Below the pieces are notes generated by a model. That model worked only from the letters and a program-made list of their open reading frames with translations, searched no databases and had not been told where the DNA came from. A stretch of 64,000 bases of DNA. It comes from Pseudofrankia inefficax. GTDB lineage: Bacteria; Actinomycetota; Actinomycetes; Frankiales; Frankiaceae. The stretch lies in assembly GCF_000166135.1 (NCBI RefSeq), contig NC_014666.1, positions 1,984,001 to 2,048,000 of the forward strand. The letters are read 5' to 3'. Position numbers and translations under genes: made by a program. Positions within the stretch are counted from its first letter, which is position 1, and each line of letters begins with the position of its first letter. This document shows positions 27,099 to 35,856 of the stretch, piece by piece.

Positions 27099-27283
27099 CC
27101 GGTTCGATACCAAACTGGCGATCACAGGTGACTCGCCTTGACTTCCAACGCGAAGATCGCGGATTGGGTATGGAGAGTGGCATTCTGTGTCCGATTCGCG
27201 AACTTCATGCATACGTGGTCTATGATCATGGGGGACTGGCGGCTCAATATCGACCGAAGATCGTCGTCTTGGTATGCGATCTG
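27099..27283. repeat. Composite palindromic repeat, copy 2 (degenerate)
   Basis: A left half-unit (27099-27124, with GATACCAAACTGGCGATCA), a central 78-bp unit (27154-27231, GATCGC...GTATGG...CCGATT...CATAC...GATCATGG) and an inverted right half-unit (about 27254-27283, GATCGTCGTCTTGGTATG) keep the layout and length of the copies at 13.9 and 41.1 kb. The gap 27009-27609 holds this element and otherwise no convincing gene. Confidence 0.6.
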
Positions 27284-27609
27284 GCATGGATGTCTTGCAG
27301 AGGCCACCCACGAACTGCGCTGCTTCGATGCACGGCGACCGGGGCCGAGTCCAGGGCCGACGTCGAGGCTCGCCGGGTACCGTTGAAGACCCGCGAGTGC
27401 GCGTCAAGCCGCCGGCGGGGTTGAGGCGAGGAGATCTTCAGTGCGGGTTGTCAGGGTGGAGCGCCGACCGCTGTAGCCGGGCCGTCCTGCGTGGGTGGCC
27501 CGGCGGCGACGTCTGGCGACGCGTCGGGTGACGACGCGCGCAGTCCGGTGGCCACCCTCGAAGCGTCGTCCGTCGATGGCGCCTCACCGCGACGATGGAG
27601 TCTCCTCCC

Positions 27610-29352
27610 GTGCCCGCTCAGGCTTCCCTTTCCCGCGTCGACCTCCTTTCGCGCACGTTCATCCGGACATTGCGCGAGGACCCGGCGGACGCGGAGACCG
27701 CCAACCACCGGCTGCTGGTGCGTGGCGGCTATGTCCGCAAGGCCGCCTCCGGGATCTACAGCTACCTGCCGCTCGGGCTTCGGGTGCTGCGCCGGATCGA
27801 GGCGGTCGTGCGGCAGGAGATGGCCGCCGCCGGCTGCCAGGAGCTGCTCATGCCGGCGCTGATGCCCCGCGAGCTGTGGGACCGCAGCGGCCGGTGGGCC
27901 GACTACGGCGACCTGATGTTCCGCGTCGTCGACCGCAAGGGCACGGAGTTCTGCCTCGGCCCGACGCACGAGGAGCTGATCACCAGCCTGGTCGCGAACG
28001 AGCTCGGCGGTCACCGTGACCTGCCGTTGCGCGTCTTCCAGATCCAGACGAAATACCGCGACGAGCTGCGGCCCCGGTCCGGGCTGGTCCGTTCCCGGGA
28101 TTTCGTCATGAAGGACGCGTACACGTTCCACGCCGACGAGGATTCGCTGCGCGAGACCTACCGGGAGATGTACGCCGCCTACGAACGGGTCTTCACCCGG
28201 TGCGGCCTTCGGTTCCGGGCCGTCGAGGCGCAGGCCGGTGAGATGGGCGGTGGCCGCAACCAGGAGTTCATGGCGCCGACGGAGATAGGCGAGGACCTCG
28301 TCGCGTTCGCCCCGAATGGAACGTACGCGGCCAATCTGGAGACGGCCTCGGCCGCCGTGCCGGTACCGGTCGAGCCTGGCACCCAGTCGCTCACCCGGGT
28401 TCACACACCCGGCGCACAGACCGTCGACGATGTCGCCGCGTTTCTGGGAACGCCGCCCGGCCAGGTCCTCAAATGCCTGCTGTACAAGGTTCCCGCGGCT
28501 CAGCGCGGCGAGGTCGTGGCCGTGCTGTGCCCCGGCGACCGGGAGATCAACGAGCTGAAACTCGCCCGGGTGCTCGGGGCGACGCCGGCTTTGCTGGACG
28601 TGGCCGACTTCGAGGCGCACCCGAGCCTGGTGCGCGGGTATGTCGGTCCCCACGGCCTCGCGTCCCGGGTCAGCCGGATTGTCGCGGATCATTACGTCGC
28701 CGCTGGGCGGGACTGGACCATCGGCGCGAACGAGCCCGGTTATCACCTCACCGGCGCCAACCTGGGCCGGGACTTCGAGGCGGACCTGTTCGCCGACGTG
28801 GTCAACGTCCGCGCCGGTGACGCGTCGCCGGATGACTCCGGTCCCCTGACGCTGGAGCGGGCCGTCGAGATCGGTCATATTTTCCAGCTCGGCACGAGGT
28901 ACTCGGTGCCGCTGGGGGCCACGTTCCTCGACGCGGCTGGTGTCGAGCGCCCGGCGCTGATGGGCTGCTACGGGATCGGGATCAGCCGGCTGATGTCCGT
29001 CGTGATCGAGCAGCACCACGACGAGCACGGCATCCGCTGGCCGGCGGAGCTGGCGCCCTATGACGTCCAGGTGATCCCGCTCGGCCGCAGAGTCGACGAG
29101 GACCTGGTCCGCTCGGTCGCGGACATGCTTGCCGGGGTCGGCCTTGAGGTGCTGGTCGACGACCGGTCGGGCGCCTCGGCCGGCGTCAAGTTCGCCGACG
29201 CCGACCTCATCGGCGCCCCGTTCCAGGTCGTCCTCGGCCGCCGCGCCGCCGAGGGCATCGCCGAGCTGCGCACCCGCGACCGCTCCACCGTCACCGAGGT
29301 CGCCCTGACCGAGCTGACCAACGTCATCGACGGAATCCGAACCGCGAGCTGA
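27610..29352 (+). CDS. proS: Prolyl-tRNA synthetase, bacterial type
   Basis: ProS charges tRNA-Pro for translation. The protein shows class II motifs: FRDELRPRSGLVRSRDFVMKDAYTFH (motif 2) and MGCYGIGISRLMSVVIEQHHDE (motif 3). Between them, roughly residues 225-405, is the editing (INS) domain with VLKCLLY and LCPGDREINELKL, which removes mischarged alanine. The C-terminal anticodon-binding domain has VQVIPLGR and VLVDDRSGASAGVKFADADLIGAPFQVVLG. At about 580 aa it is of normal length. The GTG at 27610 is chosen because GGAG lies nine bases upstream; an ATG at 27595 lacks this. It appears monocistronic. Confidence 0.96.
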   Translation: MPAQASLSRVDLLSRTFIRTLREDPADAETANHRLLVRGGYVRKAASGIYSYLPLGLRVLRRIEAVVRQEMAAAGCQELLMPALMPRELWDRSGRWADYGDLMFRVVDRKGTEFCLGPTHEELITSLVANELGGHRDLPLRVFQIQTKYRDELRPRSGLVRSRDFVMKDAYTFHADEDSLRETYREMYAAYERVFTRCGLRFRAVEAQAGEMGGGRNQEFMAPTEIGEDLVAFAPNGTYAANLETASAAVPVPVEPGTQSLTRVHTPGAQTVDDVAAFLGTPPGQVLKCLLYKVPAAQRGEVVAVLCPGDREINELKLARVLGATPALLDVADFEAHPSLVRGYVGPHGLASRVSRIVADHYVAAGRDWTIGANEPGYHLTGANLGRDFEADLFADVVNVRAGDASPDDSGPLTLERAVEIGHIFQLGTRYSVPLGATFLDAAGVERPALMGCYGIGISRLMSVVIEQHHDEHGIRWPAELAPYDVQVIPLGRRVDEDLVRSVADMLAGVGLEVLVDDRSGASAGVKFADADLIGAPFQVVLGRRAAEGIAELRTRDRSTVTEVALTELTNVIDGIRTAS

Positions 29353-29366
29353 ACCATTGGACCGCG

Positions 29367-29396
29367 CTGTCGGGTCGACTACTGTCGGAGTCGACA
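29367..29396. promoter_or_regulatory. Direct and inverted GTCGAC repeats upstream of antitoxin remnant
   Basis: CTGTCGGGTCGAC and CTGTCGGAGTCGAC stand in tandem, and GTCGACT (29374-29380) with AGTCGAC (29389-29395) form an inverted pair. The site is related to the palindrome at 11215-11247 and lies just upstream of the antitoxin-like gene at 29430. Confidence 0.5.
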
Positions 29397-29429
29397 GGTA
29401 GATCGGTCGGGACGGTAGGGAGGCGGGCG

Positions 29430-29633
29430 GTGCCCTCGAATGGTGAAGGCACGACGGGCGTCGAAGTCACTGTGGCTGCGGCCGTCGACAGGGCCAAGGA
29501 CGCTGTGGCCGACCATCGGCTTCTCGCGGTCGGGGACGAAGCATGGGCCAAGTTCCTCGCAGTTCTGGATCGCCCAGCGGCCAGCAAACCGCGACTTGAA
29601 CGCCTGTTCGCCGAGGAACCGCTCTTCGAGTGA
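29430..29633 (+). pseudogene. N-terminally truncated DUF1778 (TacA-like) antitoxin
   Basis: The 67-aa frame ends HRLLAVGDEAWAKFLAVLDRPAASKPRLERLF. This is the toxin-binding C-terminal half of DUF1778 antitoxins, which pair with GNAT acetyltransferase toxins. Before it, VTVAAAVDRAKDAVAD matches the second helix of the ribbon-helix-helix, but the N-terminal strand and first helix are missing. Full-length relatives are about 90-100 aa. No GNAT toxin gene follows; the next gene is a thioesterase on the other strand. It is probably a decayed antitoxin, although a small functional remnant cannot be excluded. Confidence 0.65.
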
Positions 29634-29666
29634 GGGGTGATTCGGCAGATGGTCCGGGCCGGCTGG

Positions 29667-30545
29667 TCAGCTGTTGCGGGGGAAGCGGTTTGGGTCGGCG
29701 CGGCCGGGGTTCGCCAGGGCGGTGATGGTGCACGATCCGAGCAGGCCGGCGGCGTCGTGGATGGTCGCCCGGCCGAAGGAGATGCCGTCGGCGCCGAACT
29801 GGTCCTCGGCGAGGACGCCGAGGAACTCCCCGACGGGCTCCCGGACCAGCGTCAGCGTCCAGTCGGTGTTGATGTGCTGGATGCCGCCGGTGCCCTGATG
29901 GGTCATCGGGCTGGTCATGTCGGCCAGCATCGCGGCCCGGACCACCCCGGTCAGCGGCCGGTCCTCGACGATCAGGCTCAGTTCCCGGACCCACATGCCG
30001 CCGCGCTGGACGGTCCGGTGCGGGCCGAGCGGGGTGTCCGGTGGCACCACGCCGGGCAGCATCGGCCGGCCGTCGATCCGGGGGTTGATCGGATTCGGGT
30101 TCGGGTTCGGGGAAGCAGGGTCGGGCGCCTGCCAGACGCCGCGGTCGGGCTGCCAGATCTCCCCGGGCGGGTTCGACCCCGGCCGCAGGAAGACGGCGGT
30201 CGCCCGGCCGAACAGGGACCCGTCGTGCTCAAGCAGCACGTCAGCCACGCGGATCCGCCCGCCCTCGCGGACCGCGCGGGTCGTGATGGACACCGGCGCG
30301 AACGGGAGGGTGCGGAACATGTCGCAGGTCAGCCGGGCCAGCCGGTAGCCGGGGCGCGCCTGCTCCCGCTCGACGACGTGCGCCACCAGGCCGCCCAGGA
30401 TCCGGCCACTGATCGAGTTCGGCGCCCAGACGCCGGCGGCGACGTCGTTCGGCAGGTAGGTGCCGTCGTCGGCGGCCCGGAAATAGGCCGTCCGCGTGGC
30501 CGGCGCGGCGGCCGTCGGCAGGGGAGTGGGCTCTGTCGTCGTCAT
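29667..30545 (-). CDS. Acyl-CoA thioesterase-like protein (double hotdog)
   Basis: The protein (292 aa) fits the thioesterase-like superfamily: an N-terminal hotdog half with WAPNSISGRILGGLVAHVVEREQ and FRTLPFAPVSITTRAVREGGRI, and a C-terminal half with MLADMTSPMTHQGTGGIQHINTDWTLTLVREP. It would hydrolyse acyl-CoA. Between the halves lies an Asn-Pro repeat (NPNPNPINP), a likely flexible linker. It sits before an enoyl-CoA hydratase gene on the same strand, separated by about 70 bases, so both may serve the same acyl-CoA pathway. Substrate chain length is unknown. Confidence 0.82.
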   Translation of the reverse strand: MTTTEPTPLPTAAAPATRTAYFRAADDGTYLPNDVAAGVWAPNSISGRILGGLVAHVVEREQARPGYRLARLTCDMFRTLPFAPVSITTRAVREGGRIRVADVLLEHDGSLFGRATAVFLRPGSNPPGEIWQPDRGVWQAPDPASPNPNPNPINPRIDGRPMLPGVVPPDTPLGPHRTVQRGGMWVRELSLIVEDRPLTGVVRAAMLADMTSPMTHQGTGGIQHINTDWTLTLVREPVGEFLGVLAEDQFGADGISFGRATIHDAAGLLGSCTITALANPGRADPNRFPRNS

Positions 30546-30613
30546 GGCGTGCGCTCCACGCTAGTTGAGGCCAGGCCGGCGGGCGGTGGTCGGCGGTCGC
30601 CGTGAGACGCGGC

Positions 30614-31375
30614 TCATTCACCGGTCCAGACGGGAGCGCGCTTCTCGGTGAACGCGAGGGAGCCCTCGATCGCGTCCTTCGAGCGCATGGCCGCCTCGAA
30701 GATCGGCGCCTGCAGCTCGACCCACCGGTCGGTGGGCCAGTCCGCCGAGGCGGTGACGATCGCCTTGGTGTGCTCGACCGCCTTGGGAGCATTGGCCGCG
30801 ATCTCGGTAGCCAGCGCCTTCGCGGCCTCCAGAGCTCCGCCTGGCGGCGTGAGAGTGTTGACCAGCCCGTACCGGTGCGCGTCCACGGCGGAGAGGAAAC
30901 CGCCGGTGAGGCAGAGTTGCATCGCGACGTTGTACGGGATGCGCCGCGGCAGCCGGTAGAGGCCGCCACCGCCGGCGATCAGCCCGCGCTTCGGCTCCGG
31001 CAGGCCGAACGACGCGTCGTCGGCCGCGGTGATGAGGTCGCAGGCGAGCGCGATCTCGAAGCCACCGGCCAGCGCGTAGCCCTCGACGGCGGCGATCACC
31101 GGCTTGCGCGGTGGCTGCCCGGTGATCCCGGCCAGGCCCTTGGGCAGCATCGGGCTCTCACCGCGGACGAACGCGCGCAGGTCCATGCCCGAGCAGAACG
31201 TCCCGCCCGCGCCGGTGAGGATCGCGACGGTCAGGTCGGCGCGGGCGTCGAACTCGTCGAGTGCCGCCCCGACTCCCACGCTGAGCGCCCGAGTGATCGC
31301 GTTCCTGGCCCGCGGCCGGTTCAGCGTGATCGTCATGATCCCGCCACCGGTCTCGACGAGCACCTCGTCGGACAT
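30614..31375 (-). CDS. Enoyl-CoA hydratase/isomerase family protein
   Basis: The 253-aa crotonase-fold protein has LNRPRARNAITRAL, GGTFCSGMDLRAF (oxyanion hole loop) and KPVIAAVEGYALAGGFEIALACDLITAADDASFGLPE. The last block carries one catalytic-site Glu position; Pro-Glu follows. It hydrates or isomerises 2-enoyl-CoA in fatty or side-chain acid degradation. The ATG at 31375 is preceded by GAGGAGGGGA. It lies upstream of the thioesterase gene on the same strand and is likely co-transcribed. Longer starts toward 31531 are rejected as GC-rich leader. Confidence 0.92.
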   Translation of the reverse strand: MSDEVLVETGGGIMTITLNRPRARNAITRALSVGVGAALDEFDARADLTVAILTGAGGTFCSGMDLRAFVRGESPMLPKGLAGITGQPPRKPVIAAVEGYALAGGFEIALACDLITAADDASFGLPEPKRGLIAGGGGLYRLPRRIPYNVAMQLCLTGGFLSAVDAHRYGLVNTLTPPGGALEAAKALATEIAANAPKAVEHTKAIVTASADWPTDRWVELQAPIFEAAMRSKDAIEGSLAFTEKRAPVWTGE

Positions 31376-31739
31376 TCCCCTCCTCGTCGGGGTTGGCGGG
31401 CATACCGGGGTTGGCTGGCACGGTGGGGTTGGCGGGTTGAGCAGGCGCACTTCCGTCGTACCGCCGGCCTGCCGCCCGCCGCAACCAGTTGGCCCGCTAC
31501 GGGCCGATACCGACCGATTCGTGCAGGTCAACGTTGCGGAGGGTAGTACTCCGGTTCTCTAGCCCCGGGAGATTTCGCGAGAGTACGGTGCAGATTAGTT
31601 ACCAAGGATCAACAATCAACCGGCCGGGGCTCCCCGCACCAACGGGCGCCCGCCGGCGCGGGGCGCGCCGGAGCCAGGGCGCGGCTCGGGGGCGAGCCGA
31701 GCCAGGCGGCCGGTCCGCCGTGACCGCCCGGAGGACCGG
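31376..31739. other. Divergent intergenic region, no gene seen
   Basis: This gap separates the enoyl-CoA hydratase and MBL hydrolase genes. It contains GGGGTTGGCGGGCA-type direct repeats near 31390-31437 and a short AT-rich stretch at 31585-31620 suited to a promoter. No operator is obvious. Confidence 0.4.
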
Positions 31740-32765
31740 ATGACCTCGCTGACCCAGCCACCGAGTGTGGACCTGCCGCCGGTCGAACGGCTGCGGCCGG
31801 GCCTGTGGAGCATCCCGGTACCGCTGCCGTCGCTCGGCCTGCGCCACGTCTTCGTCTACCTGTTCGAGACCGACAGCGGCGGCTACATCGTCGACGCCGG
31901 CTGGGACACGGAGGAGGCCTACGACGCGCTGAGCGCCGGCCTCGCGCTCGCCGGCTACCGGGTCGGCGACATCCGCGGCGTCCTGGCGACGCACATGCAC
32001 CACGACCACTACGGCCTGGCCGACCGGGTGCGGACCGAGTCCGGTGCCTGGGTCGCGCTGCACCCGGCCGACGAGGCAGCGCTGCGGTTCTTCACCGGCG
32101 AGCCGGCCGACCTGCTCGCCGGCATGAACCGGCTGCTCACCCGGGGCGGCGTCCCCGCCGCCGACATCGCCGCGATGACCGCGGCCCTGCCGCCCCGGTC
32201 CGCCATCGCGAAACCAGCGCTGCCGGACGTGCTGATCGAGGACGGCGAGCGCCCGGACGTCCCGGGCTGGGACCTGCGCGCGATCTGGACGCCCGGCCAC
32301 TCGCCCGGCCACCTGTGCTTCTGGGAGCCGGCCAACCGGCTGCTGCTCGCCGGCGACCACGTGCTGCCCCGGATCACGCCGAACATCCCGTTCGCCGCGG
32401 CCGAGAGCGCCGACCCGCTGGGTGACTTCCTGCGCTCGCTGGACAAGGTCGAGCAGTACCCGGCCGACGAGGTGCTGCCGGCGCACGAGTACCGCATCCC
32501 GGACCTGTCCCGGCGGCTCGCTGAGCTGCGTGGCCACCACGAGCAGCGGTTCCGTGAGATCGTGACGGCGATCCGCGGCGGGGCGGTCACGGCCTGGGAG
32601 ATCTGCCAGCGGATGACCTGGTCACGCCCGTGGCACGAGGTCGAGGGATTCATGAAGCGCGCCGCTCTGGCCGAGGGTATGGCTCACCTGCGCGCACTGC
32701 AGAAGCGTGGCGTCCTGCGCGAGCTCGACGGCGAGCCGCCCACCTGGCAGCTGGTCGGCGAATGA
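31740..32765 (+). CDS. MBL-fold metallohydrolase
   Basis: The 341-aa protein has the metallo-beta-lactamase motif THMHHDHYGLADRV (HxHxDH), the later GHSPGHLCFW (third metal His), LLLAGDHVL (bridging Asp) and LPAHEYR. It has a helical C-terminal domain of about 90 residues, as in LACTB2/hydroxyacylglutathione hydrolase-like enzymes. It probably hydrolyses a thioester or ester; the substrate is unknown. It ends 60 bases before a tandem-domain acyl-CoA dehydrogenase gene in the same direction, with a palindrome between them. Confidence 0.88.
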   Translation: MTSLTQPPSVDLPPVERLRPGLWSIPVPLPSLGLRHVFVYLFETDSGGYIVDAGWDTEEAYDALSAGLALAGYRVGDIRGVLATHMHHDHYGLADRVRTESGAWVALHPADEAALRFFTGEPADLLAGMNRLLTRGGVPAADIAAMTAALPPRSAIAKPALPDVLIEDGERPDVPGWDLRAIWTPGHSPGHLCFWEPANRLLLAGDHVLPRITPNIPFAAAESADPLGDFLRSLDKVEQYPADEVLPAHEYRIPDLSRRLAELRGHHEQRFREIVTAIRGGAVTAWEICQRMTWSRPWHEVEGFMKRAALAEGMAHLRALQKRGVLRELDGEPPTWQLVGE

Positions 32766-32784
32766 GCGAGCGCCGAGCCACCGG

Positions 32785-32801
32785 CTAGAACTATGTTCTA
32801 G
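32785..32801. promoter_or_regulatory. CTAGAAC-TAT-GTTCTAG operator
   Basis: A perfect 7-bp inverted repeat with a 3-base spacer lies 24 bases before the FadE start codon. It resembles the TAGAAC/GTTCTA palindromes read by KstR-type TetR repressors of lipid and steroid genes; identity of the regulator is inferred. Confidence 0.6.
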
Positions 32802-32825
32802 CTCGACAAGCCGGGAGGTCTGGTC

Positions 32826-34985
32826 ATGGCGATCGCCATCAGCGAGGAGCACCGCGAGCTGGCCCGCACGACGCGGGCGTTCCTCACGTCGCACGAGGCA
32901 CGCGCCGCCGGTCGGGCGTTACTCGAAGCGGACGAGGAGCCACTGCCCGCCTTCTGGAAGCCGTTCGCCGACCTGGGGCTGCTCGGCGTCCACCTGCCGG
33001 AGGAGCACGGCGGCGGCGGAGCCGGGCTGAACGAGCTGGTCGTCGTCGTAGAGGAGCTCGGCCGGGCCGTCGCGCCCGGGCCGTTCGTGCCCACCGTCGC
33101 GGCCTCCGCCGTCGTCGCGGCCGCCGGCTCGCCGGACCAGCGAGCCCGCCTCCTGCCCGGGCTCGCCGCGGGCGACGTCACGGGTGCCGTCGGCCTGCTC
33201 GGCGACCTCACCCTCACCGACGGCACGGTCTCGGGCGACGCGGGCGTGGTGCTCGGCGGTGGGCTCGCGTCGCTGTTCGTCCTGGTCGCGGGAGAGGACG
33301 TCGTCGTCGTGCCGGCCACCGCCGCCGGCGTGACCGTCACCGTCCCGCAAGCCCTGGACCCGGGGCGTCGCTCCGCTCGCCTGACCCTCGACGGGGTCAC
33401 CCCGACCGAGGTCCTCCCCGGGGCCGCCGCGACCGCGCTCGCGCTGGCTCGGGTCGTCTACGGCGCGGAGGCCGTCGGCGGCGCGCTGGAGGCGGTCGAG
33501 GTCGCCACCGCCTACGCCAAGGTCCGCGAGCAGTTCGGCCGGTCGATCGGCTCGTTCCAGGCGATCAAGCACCACCTGGCGAACATGCTGGTAGCCGCTG
33601 AGCTCGCGACCGCCGCGGTCTGGGACGCCGCCCGGGCCGCCACCGACGGCGCGAGCGTCGACGAGCTGTCGCTGGCCGCGGCGAGCGCCGCGGCCCTCGC
33701 GCTGCCCGCGTTCGCCGGCAACGCCTCGCTCAACACCCAGGTCCACGGCGGCATCGGCTTCACCTGGGAGCACGACGCCCACCTGCTGCTGCGCCGCGCG
33801 ACGACCTTGACGGCGGTGCTCGGCCCGCGGGCCGCGGCCGCCGACCTGACCAGGCTGACCGCCGCCGGCGGCGTCCGGGCCGCGTCGCTGGACCTGCCGG
33901 ACGAGGTCGAGGCCGCCCGCGCCGGGGTCCGCGCGCTGGCCCAGGAACTCGCCGCGCTGCCCGAGCAGGAGCAGCTCGAACGGCTCATCGACACCGGGTA
34001 TGTCCAGCCGCACTGGCCGAAGCCGTGGGGCATCGAGGCGCCGGCCGGCCTGCAGCTCGTCATCGACGAGGAGTTCGCCGCGGCGGGCGTGCGGCGGCCG
34101 AACTACGGCATCACCAGCTGGAACATCCTCACTCTCGTCCAGCACGGGACCCCCGACCAGATCTCCCGGTACGTCCGCAAGGCGCTGACCCGGGAGGAGA
34201 TCTGGTGCCAGCTGTTCTCCGAGCCGGCCGCCGGCTCCGACGCGGCCGCCGTGCGAACCCGCGCGGAGAAGGCGGACGGCGGCTGGGTCATCAACGGCCA
34301 GAAGGTCTGGACCAGCGGCGCCCAGTACTGCCGGCGCGGCCTGGCGACCGTGCGCACCGACTTCGCCGCCGCCAAGCACGCCGGCGTCACCGTCATGATC
34401 ATTGACATGAACGCCCCCGGCGTCGAGGTCCGCCCGCTGCGCCAGACCACCGGCGACAGCGGCTTCAACGAGGTCTTTCTGACCGATGTGTTCGTGCCGG
34501 ACGCGGACGTCGTCGGCGAGCCCAACCAGGGCTGGAAGGTCGCTCGCGCCACCCTCGGCAACGAGCGGGTCAGCATCGGCGGCGGCGTCGGTGCCCCCCA
34601 GCCCGGCGACCCCATCGAGCTCTACAAGGCCCAGCCGGACGCGTTCCCTGGCGCGGCGGAGTGGGTCGGCCAGTTCCTCGCCACCGGCCTCGCGCTGCGC
34701 CAGCTCAACCTTCGCTCCGCGGTGCGGGCCGTGTCGGGCGGCGAGCCCGGGCCGGAGGGCAACATCACCAAGCTGGCCCTGGCGGAGCACATCGGCGACG
34801 CGGCCTACCTCGCCCTCGCGTTCGCCGGGCCAGAGGCGGCGTTCCTGGAAGGCCCAGGCACGATGGCCGGGCGCTCGGCGCTGTCCTGGCGCGCGATGAC
34901 GATCGCCGGCGGCACCTCCGAGATCACCCGCAACCAGATCGCCGAACGCATCCTCGGCCTGCCCCGCGACCCGCTGCTGAAGTAG
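32826..34985 (+). CDS. Tandem-domain acyl-CoA dehydrogenase (FadE)
   Basis: At 719 aa this is two ACAD domains in one chain, like the mycobacterial long FadE enzymes. The first half has YAKVREQFGRSIGSFQAIKH and HGGIGFTWEHDAHLLLRRA. The second has QLFSEPAAGSDAAAVRTRA (FAD/substrate block) and AIAGGTSEITRNQIAERILGLP-like ending (residues near 700). In the second half the EGT glutamate position is Gly, as in steroid- and bulky-acyl-type FadE enzymes. It likely oxidises a bulky acyl-CoA. A good ribosome-binding site (GGGAGG) precedes the ATG at 32826. Confidence 0.9.
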   Translation: MAIAISEEHRELARTTRAFLTSHEARAAGRALLEADEEPLPAFWKPFADLGLLGVHLPEEHGGGGAGLNELVVVVEELGRAVAPGPFVPTVAASAVVAAAGSPDQRARLLPGLAAGDVTGAVGLLGDLTLTDGTVSGDAGVVLGGGLASLFVLVAGEDVVVVPATAAGVTVTVPQALDPGRRSARLTLDGVTPTEVLPGAAATALALARVVYGAEAVGGALEAVEVATAYAKVREQFGRSIGSFQAIKHHLANMLVAAELATAAVWDAARAATDGASVDELSLAAASAAALALPAFAGNASLNTQVHGGIGFTWEHDAHLLLRRATTLTAVLGPRAAAADLTRLTAAGGVRAASLDLPDEVEAARAGVRALAQELAALPEQEQLERLIDTGYVQPHWPKPWGIEAPAGLQLVIDEEFAAAGVRRPNYGITSWNILTLVQHGTPDQISRYVRKALTREEIWCQLFSEPAAGSDAAAVRTRAEKADGGWVINGQKVWTSGAQYCRRGLATVRTDFAAAKHAGVTVMIIDMNAPGVEVRPLRQTTGDSGFNEVFLTDVFVPDADVVGEPNQGWKVARATLGNERVSIGGGVGAPQPGDPIELYKAQPDAFPGAAEWVGQFLATGLALRQLNLRSAVRAVSGGEPGPEGNITKLALAEHIGDAAYLALAFAGPEAAFLEGPGTMAGRSALSWRAMTIAGGTSEITRNQIAERILGLPRDPLLK

Positions 34986-35005
34986 GCAAGCCCCCGTCGG
35001 CGCGC

Positions 35006-35031
35006 CGCCTGCCGGTCCCGCCCGGCAGGCG
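35006..35031. terminator. 10-bp hairpin after the FadE gene
   Basis: CGCCTGCCGG, six-base loop TCCCGC and CCGGCAGGCG form a perfect stem 20 bases after the FadE stop codon. It lacks a T-run. Confidence 0.6.
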
Positions 35032-35144
35032 CCGCCGGCGGGCCGGCGGGCTCGCGGTGGCCGGCGATTCGCCGGAATCGCTATGGTTGGCGCCGGGTTG
35101 AACCGGCGCGGCAGGCGCGCCCGCAGCGAGATGGGGAGATCATC

Positions 35145-35822
35145 GTGGGGCGGCGTGGGCTGGTGGACGTCGAGGCGCAGGCTGACGCGATGGCGCACAT
35201 GCGGCGGGCGGCCCGTTCGCTACGGGCCTTCGACGTCGACACCTTCACCCTGGACTCGGCCGGTCCGCGGACCGGCCGGGACCCGGAGCCCGGCAGCGAC
35301 GGCGACCACGCGGTCGTCGCGGCCGGCGCGCTCATCACCGCCTGCACGACGTTCGTCGACGACCTGTGCGTCGACATCGCCGCGTTGCTGATGACCAGGG
35401 TGGACGCCGTGGCCGCCGACGTGGTCGGACGCGAGGACGGGCCGCTGTCCCGCCTGCCCCAGGCCTACGGAGACCACTACACGGTCGACTTCGCCCGGCG
35501 GCTGCTCGTCGCGACGGTCAGCGTCACCGGCCGGCTGGCCGAGCCGGACTGGATCCCGATCGCCTGCCTGGCCGAGCAGCTGGCCCTCTACCTCGTGGTG
35601 GAGGAGGCGGCGAGCCTGCTCGACCGTTACGGGCTCGACGACGACCCGCGGGCGCGCTACCAGTTCTTCGAGGAGCAGGCGTTCGAGAACGACGCTCACC
35701 TGCGCCTGTTCGACGAGGCCCCCGAACTCGCAGGATCCCGGGCCGGCGACCCGATCAGCGCCTGGTTCACCCCGTTCTACGACGGCTTCTACGTCCACCC
35801 GTACGTCGAGCCGCGTTTCTAG
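35145..35822 (+). CDS. Unknown protein, mostly alpha-helical (225 aa)
   Basis: I do not recognise a family. The GTG at 35145 has GGGGAGA upstream. Predicted features are long helices (VVAAGALITACTTFVDDLCVDIAALLM and LAEQLALYLVVEEAASLLDRYGL) and a C-terminal motif EEQAFENDAHLRLFDEAPE. The C-terminal end is aromatic-rich (ISAWFTPFYDGFYVHPYVEPRF). There is no signal peptide. It stands alone between the FadE gene and the convergent SGNH lipoprotein. The conserved-looking acidic motif may bind metal, but this is a guess. Confidence 0.65.
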   Translation: MGRRGLVDVEAQADAMAHMRRAARSLRAFDVDTFTLDSAGPRTGRDPEPGSDGDHAVVAAGALITACTTFVDDLCVDIAALLMTRVDAVAADVVGREDGPLSRLPQAYGDHYTVDFARRLLVATVSVTGRLAEPDWIPIACLAEQLALYLVVEEAASLLDRYGLDDDPRARYQFFEEQAFENDAHLRLFDEAPELAGSRAGDPISAWFTPFYDGFYVHPYVEPRF

Positions 35823-35856
35823 CGTCGAGCCCGCGGTCCGCGGTCCGCCTTGGCGG

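Noticed and set aside
27035-27424. 129-codon frame after the orphan antitoxin, possible missing toxin
   Set aside because: Lies over the composite repeat; sequence shows no PIN, MazF or CcdB pattern.
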